From JBCCRH01 sp039208045 (GTDB lineage: Bacteria > Bacteroidota > Bacteroidia > Chitinophagales > Saprospiraceae), in NCBI GenBank assembly GCA_039208045.1, contig JBCCRH010000424.1:1-5071 (forward strand): DNA of 5,071 bases, written 5' to 3'. The position numbers and the translations under genes are program-made. The notes beneath the pieces are model-generated. The model searched no databases and was not told the origin of the DNA. It saw only the letters and a program-made list of their open reading frames with translations. Positions 1 through 5,071 of this stretch are shown here, one piece after another (within the stretch, counting starts at the first letter, position 1; each line of letters starts with the position of its first letter).

Positions 1-486
1 CAGCTAGAGGTTTATATCGCTGAAGCCAATAACTGGGTAAAAGCGATTGAGCAATATGCTGATTTTGATCTCGAAGTGACAAAAGATGAGGAATTCAATA
101 GCACGCAAGATCAGTGGATAGCTGTTTATCAATTTTCAATCCCTACTATAGGCCGACTAGCGATAGGACGATTAGTAGAAGCTACACAAGGAAAAAGTGA
201 CATCTGTTTTGATTTACCTAGTCCGCTTGAGTATCCAATAGCCAAGGTATTTGCTGTATCTAATACACTGAATAGTGTGGTGCAATTGGATTGGAGGGAG
301 GTACAATACTGCACTGCTGATCTACTAGCAGGTACTACCTTCGAGTTTGTCTTTATTGGCGTGTTCGAAGAGCAGTATTATTATGATCGCATCTCAATGG
401 ATTTATTAAATACGTCTCAGACTGCTTTTTTTAACCCGAGTATTTATGCAGCTGAAGACATTGTGTTACTACTTAATAGTTTTTAG
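1..486 (+). CDS. Hypothetical protein, 3' part (5' end outside window)
   Basis: The frame is open from base 1 to a TAG at 484-486 and gives 161 residues, so this is the C-terminal part of a longer protein. A GTG at 76 could be read as a start, but the 25 codons before it continue the same protein-like frame (QLEVYIAEANNWVKAIEQYADFD), so the true start most likely lies upstream of the window. The visible part is acidic and rich in aromatic and beta-branched residues, with no membrane segment, no signal peptide and no catalytic motif I can name. It ends in a hydrophobic segment, DIVLLLNSF. I do not recognise the family. The gene converges on the minus-strand operon, 67 bp away, and shares the intergenic hairpin at 512-551 with it. 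Confidence 0.75.
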   Translation, partial: QLEVYIAEANNWVKAIEQYADFDLEVTKDEEFNSTQDQWIAVYQFSIPTIGRLAIGRLVEATQGKSDICFDLPSPLEYPIAKVFAVSNTLNSVVQLDWREVQYCTADLLAGTTFEFVFIGVFEEQYYYDRISMDLLNTSQTAFFNPSIYAAEDIVLLLNSF

Positions 487-511
487 ATCAACAAATTACT
501 CTCTTAAGATA

Positions 512-551
512 CTGTTGTGGTGTTTTGCTTCGGCAAAACACCGCACTACAG
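512..551. terminator. Strong TTCG-loop hairpin between convergent genes, probable bidirectional terminator
   Basis: A perfect 10-bp stem, GGTGTTTTGC (519-528) and GCAAAACACC (533-542), closes a TTCG loop (529-532) flanked by C and G, the very stable C(UUCG)G tetraloop. The stem extends outward through TGT/GCA (with one U-G pair) and, past a 2-base bulge (CT, 546-547), CTGT/ACAG, for about 17 pairs in total. It starts 26 bases after the plus-strand stop (486) and ends 3 bases from the minus-strand stop (554), so it can serve both genes. There is no T-tract after it on either strand, so it is not a textbook Rho-independent terminator. It may instead stop RNA polymerase weakly or protect both mRNA 3' ends. 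Confidence 0.6.
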
Positions 552-553
552 TG

Positions 554-1807
554 CTACCTACTACGAATACTAACTCCACCTCGCAAGATTAAGCCCTCTT
601 CTAGTGCTTCTCCCTCAAAGTACCCAGCCGTCTTCACGCCCACCTGCAGGTGACCACCAACATCCAGCCCCTTGCGGAAAAAGAAATCTAGCTTAGCCAA
701 AACGCGACCACCCAGGCCTTCTTCTGCTACCGTAATGAAATCGCCACCCAGTTCTATAGCTGGCTGTTGCCAAATGGCGACTTGTCCAGTAAGTGCCAAG
801 TTATCGTTAAACTGCTTACGCCAAGAGGTGGATACGCCCCAGTAATCAGCCAGTATTCCATCGCCAATACTAGCTCCTACCGACCATATATTTTGTCCAG
901 CTAACACATCATTTTCTACGATTATAGCTGAGCCAAAAGGAGTGAGACCAAAGCGCACCGCCGGTATCCATTCTACCTTTCCAATAGGAATGGTAATGAG
1001 ATCAAAGTGCGTATCGCCATCCCAGAGATAGGATTTAAGAAACGCATACCAAGCCATGAGGTGATAAGAATTGAGCAGGTTTACCCAAGCGCGATCCTCT
1101 AGATCATTTAATCGCAGCACTTCCAATCCAAGACTGGAATTGCCATACGCTTGGTTGGTAAAAACCAAGTACTGCAACACATCATTCCCTGGCTCTTCTA
1201 TCAGGTTGGTTTCACCAGACCGGAAAATATAGCTACTCACATCAAGGAAGAGCAAATTATATAGTAGGCTTTCCCTGTAGTATATTTGGCGATTGATCAG
1301 CCACTTATCTTTTAGCTGCTGGCTCATGATGGTGGTGGCTTCCATACCCCCCATCCGCATGAGGGTTTCTTCTGGTAGGCTAATGCTCCGATTCCCTTCA
1401 TTTCTTCCGAATCGAGCAAAGCCGCTGCCATCTCCATAGGGGAAGGCCGGAGAAATACGGTAGGAATTATCGGTCAAGCCAGCTTGTCGAAATCGATAGC
1501 CATGCCCAAAAACTTCGTGCTGTGTGAGGAAGAACAACACATCTAGCTGTGCATCCAGTAGTGTTACTTTGAATAGGCGATAGATGACGCCTAAGGATTT
1601 GCCAAGGTTCACTCGCTCGTTGAAGTAAGTCTGTTGCAGCAGGCTATCTTCCACTGTAGCCATCATCCGGTGTAAGCTCAACAGGTTCTCCCCATTGGCG
1701 TAAGCCGACTGATGCTCGTCGTATAGTAGATAATAAGGCGCTTGCGCAGCAAGCTTACTGGAAGTGCAAAGCACCAGGAAACATCCAAGGAAAATCGATC
1801 GTATCAA
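554..1807 (-). CDS. Exported protein with HExxGH metallopeptidase-like motif and beta-rich C-terminal half
   Basis: A 417-residue protein of no family I can name. Residues 1-23 look like a Sec signal peptide (hydrophobic core IFLGCFLVLC, cleavage probably near AAQA), so the protein should reach the periplasm or outer membrane. Residues 45-105 and 148-262 look mainly helical. They hold H97-E98-V-F-G-H102, an HExxGH pattern like the zinc site of M49 peptidases, and G153-G154-M155-E156, with E156 54 residues after H102 as a possible third ligand. E146/E147 are alternatives. From about 270 to the end the sequence is beta-rich with alternating hydrophobic residues and many Gly and Asp turns, resembling a small barrel or sandwich, and it ends SIRSR rather than in an aromatic residue. 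The start is TTG at 1805-1807. No ATG or GTG is available upstream before an in-frame stop at 1844-1846, and the next Met is residue 48, beyond the signal peptide. It overlaps the stop of the aminopeptidase gene by 4 bases and is the last gene of the operon. Zinc binding and peptidase activity are inferred. Confidence 0.85.
   Translation of the reverse strand: MIRSIFLGCFLVLCTSSKLAAQAPYYLLYDEHQSAYANGENLLSLHRMMATVEDSLLQQTYFNERVNLGKSLGVIYRLFKVTLLDAQLDVLFFLTQHEVFGHGYRFRQAGLTDNSYRISPAFPYGDGSGFARFGRNEGNRSISLPEETLMRMGGMEATTIMSQQLKDKWLINRQIYYRESLLYNLLFLDVSSYIFRSGETNLIEEPGNDVLQYLVFTNQAYGNSSLGLEVLRLNDLEDRAWVNLLNSYHLMAWYAFLKSYLWDGDTHFDLITIPIGKVEWIPAVRFGLTPFGSAIIVENDVLAGQNIWSVGASIGDGILADYWGVSTSWRKQFNDNLALTGQVAIWQQPAIELGGDFITVAEEGLGGRVLAKLDFFFRKGLDVGGHLQVGVKTAGYFEGEALEEGLILRGGVSIRSR
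1804..1807 (-). other. TTGA stop/start overlap (translational coupling)
   Basis: On the minus strand TTGA contains both the TTG start of the HExxGH protein and the TGA stop of the M1 peptidase. There is no Shine-Dalgarno-like sequence just upstream (the bases before it read ACGAGTAAAACAGCC). Translation of the last gene therefore probably depends on ribosomes finishing the peptidase, and the weak TTG start would tend to lower its output relative to the peptidase. Confidence 0.7.
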
Positions 1808-3474
1808 GGCTGTTTTACTCGTTTTAATCTTACCAAAAATTCGTCATTGGCCACTGCCAGCTCCTCGCTATCTACCGCTAATTCAATGACTTGCCACTCG
1901 CCTACTTTTGGATGAATGCGCTGCATATCCTCTTCTGCCCCCAATGCAAAAGGCATATCAAAGGTGCTAACATCGGCATTCCACCGGTAATGGATCTTCA
2001 CTCCATCCTCCGCCTCTTCAATGTCATATTCAAAGATAGGAATAGAAGGATACCACAGATATTGCTCAAAAAAAGGCTGGAAATCTTTGCCCGTTTTAGC
2101 ATTTACGTAAGTGATAAAATCCTCCGTATTGACATTGGAAATGGCATTTTCTCGATAAAACCCTTTCATAATCTCAAAAAACAGCTCATCGTCTCCAATA
2201 GCCCCACGCAGCGTATGCAACACCCAAGCCCCTTTATAATAGTGGTCGCTCGACTTCCAGTTTTCCCAATTCACCTCTTTAGGGCCTAATATCGGTTCCC
2301 GATTGGCAATCATGTATCGCTGACTACGTAGGTAGTTCTTCGCTTCATCAAAGTCATATTGGCACTCTACATACAAAGCCTCCATATAAGTGGTGAACGA
2401 CTCATGAATCCACATCTCCGACAAGTCATTGCAACTGATACTATTGCCAAAATACTCGTGCCCCGTTTCATGCACGATGATATAATCCCAATCCATATTT
2501 TTGGGAATCATCCCCCCCAAATAACCACGTTTGTACTTATTGCCATAGGCAATGGCCCCTTGGTGCTCCATGCCCAGATAAGGCGTTTCTACCATGGCAA
2601 AGCCATCATTCCAAAAAGGATATTTATCAAAGACATACTCGTAGCATTCGAGTACACCCACGGTCTGCTTGAAATGTTCCTTGGCCTTTTCCTCATTCGC
2701 TTGGAGTACATAGTAGTCCATTGGCATTGTACTTCCGTCAAATGCCGTGTAGGTTTCCGTCCAGTGCGCATAATTGGCAATGTTGACCGTCACATTATAG
2801 TTATTGATCGGATAGCTCACAAACCATTCAAAGCGATCATAGCCTCCTTTCTCGCTAACTCCACGCAGATTTCCATTAGCTACACAAGTCAAGCCCCTCG
2901 GCACCGCCACATTGATGGCCATGCTATCCGGCTCATCAGACAAGTGATCCTTATTGGGCCACCAGAGGCTCGCTCCATCTCCCTCACAAGCTACCCCTAT
3001 CCAAGGCGCTCCATCGCTATCTTTCGACCATACAAAGCCACCATCCCAGGGCGCATTTCTGGCAACAGTAGGTTGGCCATTGTAATATATCCGAAAGGTG
3101 CCTTGTGCTCCTTTTTGCTGTTTTGGAAAATCTACAAATACGGCATTACCAAGACGCTCAAAATCAAGCCTTTTCCCCTCAAAGGTGATCTTACTCAGGT
3201 TCATATTTTCATACAGATCAACCTGAAGGCGCTCAAAGTCCTCTACCGCTGTAAATTGTATGTCTACAAATCCGTCCAGTGATTTATTTTCAACATCAAT
3301 CGTAATATCTAATTGATAAAAAGTAACATCGTAGCAGGAACGCACCGGGCTGAGCATGCCGCGCAAGGTGTCTTGCTGAGTAAAAGCATAGTTGCCTTTT
3401 TGGTAAAAATCGCGTTGCCCAAAACTGAGTAGCACCAAGCAGCAGCAATAGCAAGAGAGCAAAAATTTCCTCAT
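1804..3474 (-). CDS. Secreted M1-family zinc aminopeptidase (gluzincin)
   Basis: A 556-residue M1 metallopeptidase that should remove N-terminal residues from peptides outside the cytoplasm. Residues 1-20 form a signal peptide with an unusual Cys cluster (C8, C10-C12). The N-terminal beta domain spans about 45-235. The thermolysin-like catalytic domain spans about 240-475 and holds the exopeptidase motif G301-M302-E303-H304 (GMEH in place of the common GMEN), the zinc motif H335-E336-T-G-H339, the third ligand E358 in WIHESF 19 residues on, and the YYKG motif at 412-415, whose Tyr is the likely transition-state stabiliser. All core catalytic residues are present. A short beta segment (about 476-556) closes the protein. 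The large helical C-terminal domain of PepN/ERAP-type enzymes is absent, and no type IX secretion tail is seen. The ATG at 3472-3474 overlaps the SDR stop as ATGA, and the last base of the gene lies within the next gene. Substrate preference cannot be read from sequence. Confidence 0.95.
   Translation of the reverse strand: MRKFLLSCYCCCLVLLSFGQRDFYQKGNYAFTQQDTLRGMLSPVRSCYDVTFYQLDITIDVENKSLDGFVDIQFTAVEDFERLQVDLYENMNLSKITFEGKRLDFERLGNAVFVDFPKQQKGAQGTFRIYYNGQPTVARNAPWDGGFVWSKDSDGAPWIGVACEGDGASLWWPNKDHLSDEPDSMAINVAVPRGLTCVANGNLRGVSEKGGYDRFEWFVSYPINNYNVTVNIANYAHWTETYTAFDGSTMPMDYYVLQANEEKAKEHFKQTVGVLECYEYVFDKYPFWNDGFAMVETPYLGMEHQGAIAYGNKYKRGYLGGMIPKNMDWDYIIVHETGHEYFGNSISCNDLSEMWIHESFTTYMEALYVECQYDFDEAKNYLRSQRYMIANREPILGPKEVNWENWKSSDHYYKGAWVLHTLRGAIGDDELFFEIMKGFYRENAISNVNTEDFITYVNAKTGKDFQPFFEQYLWYPSIPIFEYDIEEAEDGVKIHYRWNADVSTFDMPFALGAEEDMQRIHPKVGEWQVIELAVDSEELAVANDEFLVRLKRVKQP
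3471..3474 (-). other. ATGA stop/start overlap (translational coupling)
   Basis: On the minus strand ATGA joins the ATG start of the M1 peptidase to the TGA stop of the short-chain dehydrogenase. The leader inside the SDR gene has an A-run (CTCAAAAAACGGCTTTC) and no Shine-Dalgarno motif, as is usual in Bacteroidota. This supports one mRNA and coupled translation for a cytoplasmic and an exported protein. Confidence 0.75.
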
Positions 3475-4319
3475 GAAAGCCGTTTTTTGAGATTGGAAAT
3501 GGTAATGTTATCAACCCATCTAGCAGGGAAAATATTGCTAATCAGTCGAATAATTCCACCTGCTTTGGCTACTGTGTAGCGGGTCTTTGGTTTAGGCTGC
3601 ATAAGTGCTTTATGCACTGCTTTGGCTACCTCTGCGGGTGGCAATGCCCCGGCTTCTACTTCATGGAGGTATTTATCTATTTTGTTGAATACGCTTGCGT
3701 AAGGCGTCTTGGAATAATCTCCTTGTAGCGACTCTACCTTACCCCAGATAGGCGTTTTGATCGGCCCTGGTTGGATAGAGATGGCTTCAATGCCAAAATC
3801 TTTGAGTTCTCTGCGATAGCCATCTGTTAATGATTCCAGGGCGAACTTAGAAGCAGAGTATAAAGCAGTGTACGGGGCTGTTAGTAGACCTGAAATAGAA
3901 CTGATATTGATAATTCGGCCGGGAGAGCCTTGGAAGTTTTCTACTGCTCCAAGCATGGGCAAAAAAGCTTGGGTGACCTGCACCACACCAATGACATTAA
4001 CATCAAACTGCAGCCGCACTTTCTCCATCGGAATATACTGTAGCGGCCCTGACACAGCAATACCAGCATTATTAATCAGCGCTGTAAGCGGCTGGCCGTT
4101 GAGCGTTTCAGCAACTTTTGGAACAGCAAGGGCAATTGCCTCGCCATCCGTCACATCGAATACCAAAGGCTGGAAACGCGACTCGTACTCGCTCCTTAGG
4201 CGCGCTGCATCCGCTTCCTTACGGACGCTTCCAAATACGAAATAGCCTTTTTGATGTAAATCTTTTAATAGATGATTGCCTATCCCAGAGGATACGCCTG
4301 TGATAAGCACATATTGCAT
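3471..4319 (-). CDS. Classical short-chain dehydrogenase/reductase (SDR family)
   Basis: A 282-residue cytoplasmic oxidoreductase of the classical SDR type with a complete active site. Visible motifs are the dinucleotide-binding T7-G8-V-S-S-G12-I-G14, acidic D55 in FDVTD (adenine pocket), N83-N84-A85-G86, catalytic N108 in DVNVIG, S141 in NISSISG, Y154 and K158 in YSASK (Ser to Tyr spacing of 13, as usual), and P184-G185-P-I-K-T after the sixth strand. R33 and K34, just after the second strand (FGSVRKEAD), favour NADP(H) over NAD(H). The C-terminal part from about 195 covers the variable substrate lid and a basic tail (SNLKKRLS). The overall pattern resembles the 17beta-hydroxysteroid/retinol dehydrogenase-like group, but that only suggests a hydrophobic alcohol or ketone substrate, which is unknown. 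The ATG at 4317-4319 lies 8 residues before the glycine motif, the normal position, and 19 bp after the flavodoxin stop. Its stop overlaps the aminopeptidase start. Confidence 0.95.
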   Translation of the reverse strand: MQYVLITGVSSGIGNHLLKDLHQKGYFVFGSVRKEADAARLRSEYESRFQPLVFDVTDGEAIALAVPKVAETLNGQPLTALINNAGIAVSGPLQYIPMEKVRLQFDVNVIGVVQVTQAFLPMLGAVENFQGSPGRIINISSISGLLTAPYTALYSASKFALESLTDGYRRELKDFGIEAISIQPGPIKTPIWGKVESLQGDYSKTPYASVFNKIDKYLHEVEAGALPPAEVAKAVHKALMQPKPKTRYTVAKAGGIIRLISNIFPARWVDNITISNLKKRLS

Positions 4320-4338
4320 ATGTTAAGTTGATTTGTGA

Positions 4339-4884
4339 CTATACGGTTTCGACCAGACAAGCTTTTAATTCTTGCTCTACTTGTGCTAACCATCGCTCCA
4401 AGCGATCTTGTGTCTGATCCAATTGATTATCTTCATCCAAAGCTAGCCCATAGAACAAGCTTTCGTTGAACTGCCCTTTTGATTTAGAAAACTCGTACCC
4501 TTCGATAGGCCACATGCCGATGATCTTACCTCCATTTTGAAGAATTACTTCCCCTAAGATGCCCAGACTATCTACAAAATATTCATCATAGCCGTGCTGA
4601 TCGCCCAGACCATACATCGCAATAATCTTTCCAGTAAAATCAATAGTCTGAAAATCCTCATAAAAGTCCTCAAAATCACTTTGGAGATCACCATCGTACC
4701 AGGTGGAAAGGCCGATAAAAATAAAGTCGTAGCGCGCATAGTCTTCGACTTTCATAATGGAAGCTTCGATAACTTCCAGTTTGGTAAGCTGCCAAGATTC
4801 AACTAGGTCATGGGTTACTGATTCAGTAGCCCCCGTATCTGAACCAAAGAACAAGCCTACTTTGAGCTCGTCAATCGCTAACAT
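4339..4884 (-). CDS. fldA: Long-chain flavodoxin
   Basis: A 181-residue FMN-binding electron carrier of the cytoplasm. The N-terminal phosphate loop reads G14-S-D-T-G-A-T-E21. The 50s loop S60-T-W62-Y-D-G-D and the 90s loop Y91-G-L-G-D-Q-H-G-Y99 supply the aromatic residues (W62, Y99) that normally sandwich the isoalloxazine ring. The roughly 20-residue insertion that splits the last strand (around 123-145, GMWPIEGYEFSKSKGQFN) marks the long-chain type, and GLALDEDNQ with a final helix completes the fold. The length is normal for the family. The start ATG at 4882-4884 gives 8 residues before the first strand, slightly more than usual, and the leader before it is A-rich without a Shine-Dalgarno motif. 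It is the first gene of the proposed operon. Flavodoxins often replace ferredoxin under iron limitation, but no Fur-like site is evident here. The symbol follows family membership only. Confidence 0.95.
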   Translation of the reverse strand: MLAIDELKVGLFFGSDTGATESVTHDLVESWQLTKLEVIEASIMKVEDYARYDFIFIGLSTWYDGDLQSDFEDFYEDFQTIDFTGKIIAMYGLGDQHGYDEYFVDSLGILGEVILQNGGKIIGMWPIEGYEFSKSKGQFNESLFYGLALDEDNQLDQTQDRLERWLAQVEQELKACLVETV

Positions 4885-4936
4885 AACGTTTCAGTTTTGT
4901 TTGTTAAAAATCAGATACCTTTCTACTTGTGTCTTT

Positions 4937-4944
4937 CAAAAATA
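4937..4944 (-). promoter_or_regulatory. Candidate -7 element (TATTTTTG) of the flavodoxin operon promoter
   Basis: The minus strand reads TATTTTTG, matching the TAnnTTTG consensus known for Bacteroidota housekeeping promoters. It would place the transcript start near 4930 and give a leader of about 45 bases before the flavodoxin ATG. No TTTG-like -33 element is seen at the expected distance, where the sequence belongs to a terminator stem and loop, so the match is only partial. The T-rich segment is also the U-tract of the upstream terminator. Confidence 0.4.
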
Positions 4945-4985
4945 AAAAGTAAAGCCGGTTTAACCTATGCGCTCCGGCTTTACTT
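4938..4985 (-). terminator. Intrinsic terminator of the upstream minus-strand gene
   Basis: On the minus strand a perfect 12-bp stem, AAGTAAAGCCGG (4985-4974) with CCGGCTTTACTT (4958-4947), encloses a 15-base loop. It is followed at once by TTTATTTTT (4946-4938). It begins 16 bases after the TAA at 5002-5004. Stem, GC-rich core, U-tract and position all fit Rho-independent termination of the partial gene at 5002-5071. On the plus strand the hairpin has an A-tract before it and no T-tract after it, so it is directional. Confidence 0.88.
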
Positions 4986-5001
4986 GTCATAATTTACGTT
5001 A

Positions 5002-5071
5002 TTATAACCGAACATTCATCAGTCCAGCCAATTCCTTTACTTCTTTGATCGTCTGTTGTGCGCGCTTGCGG
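5002..5071 (-). CDS. C-terminal end of an unidentified protein (start outside window)
   Basis: The minus strand reads RKRAQQTIKEVKELAGLMNV, then RL, then TAA at 5002-5004: 22 complete codons plus one base of the preceding codon. The tail is basic and likely helical. It is followed 16 bases later by a strong intrinsic terminator, which supports this being a true gene end. The piece is too short to name. Short basic helical tails of this type occur in small nucleic-acid-binding proteins among others, but nothing here decides it. Confidence 0.65.
   Translation of the reverse strand, partial: RKRAQQTIKEVKELAGLMNVRL

Noticed and set aside
76..78. GTG as the start of the plus-strand protein
   Set aside because: The frame stays open to base 1 with protein-like sequence, so the gene most likely begins outside the window.
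1769..1795. Possible lipobox (FLGC or LVLC) in the 417-aa protein
   Set aside because: Cys 9 is too close to the N-terminus and LVLC lacks a small residue before the Cys. A standard cleavage near AAQA fits better.
1891..2289. Plus-strand frame of 132 codons opposite the M1 C-terminal region
   Set aside because: Antisense shadow of the peptidase, with no protein-like pattern or motif.
2359..3282. Long plus-strand open frame (307 codons) opposite the M1 peptidase
   Set aside because: It lies wholly antisense to a gene with complete M1 motifs. Its translation is rich in Ile, His and Arg with no domain, as expected from the complement of a coding strand, and it has no context as a gene.
3451..3462. 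LLSC lipobox in the M1 peptidase
   Set aside because: Only seven residues precede the Cys, too few for a lipoprotein signal, and the hydrophobic core continues past it to SFGQ.
3868..4245. Plus-strand frame of 125 codons opposite the SDR gene
   Set aside because: Antisense shadow of the SDR. It is fully explained by the conserved motifs on the minus strand.
4884..4936. Riboswitch or structured leader before the flavodoxin gene
   Set aside because: The leader is about 50 bases, A-rich, and shows no stable stem or conserved riboswitch pattern.

Overview
The window looks like ordinary chromosomal DNA of a member of the Bacteroidota, possibly the Saprospiria or a related order. This is inferred from several traits. 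No gene start has a clear Shine-Dalgarno sequence; the leaders are A-rich instead. A TAnnTTTG-type promoter element lies upstream of the main operon. The secreted M1 peptidase carries the GMEHQ form of its exopeptidase motif, and the signal peptides end in AQ/GQ-like contexts. No rRNA, tRNA, mobile element, CRISPR array or phage gene was seen.

Layout from left to right: (1) the 3' part of an unrecognised plus-strand gene (1-486); (2) a 67-bp convergent gap filled mostly by a strong hairpin with a TTCG loop (512-551); (3) four minus-strand genes that appear to form one transcription unit, transcribed from about 4930 down to 554. In order of transcription these are a long-chain flavodoxin (4884-4339), a classical short-chain dehydrogenase (4319-3471), a secreted M1-family zinc aminopeptidase (3474-1804) and an exported protein with an HEVFGH motif and a beta-rich C-terminal half (1807-554). 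Spacing is 19 bp, then two 4-base stop/start overlaps (ATGA, then TTGA); (4) a canonical intrinsic terminator (4938-4985) whose U-tract doubles as the candidate -7 element of the operon promoter; (5) the last 22 codons of another minus-strand gene (5002-5071).

The first two operon products are cytoplasmic redox proteins (an FMN electron carrier and a probable NADP(H)-dependent oxidoreductase). The last two are exported, and one is clearly a zinc peptidase. The tight coupling of the last three genes suggests co-production, but no shared pathway is visible from sequence. The most interesting item is the last gene. It carries HExxGH, the spacing variant otherwise characteristic of the M49 dipeptidyl peptidase III family, with a candidate third ligand (E156) 54 residues after the second His. 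It sits in a protein otherwise unlike M49 and directly beside a bona fide zinc aminopeptidase. It may be an undescribed envelope metalloprotein, but this rests on motif reading alone.
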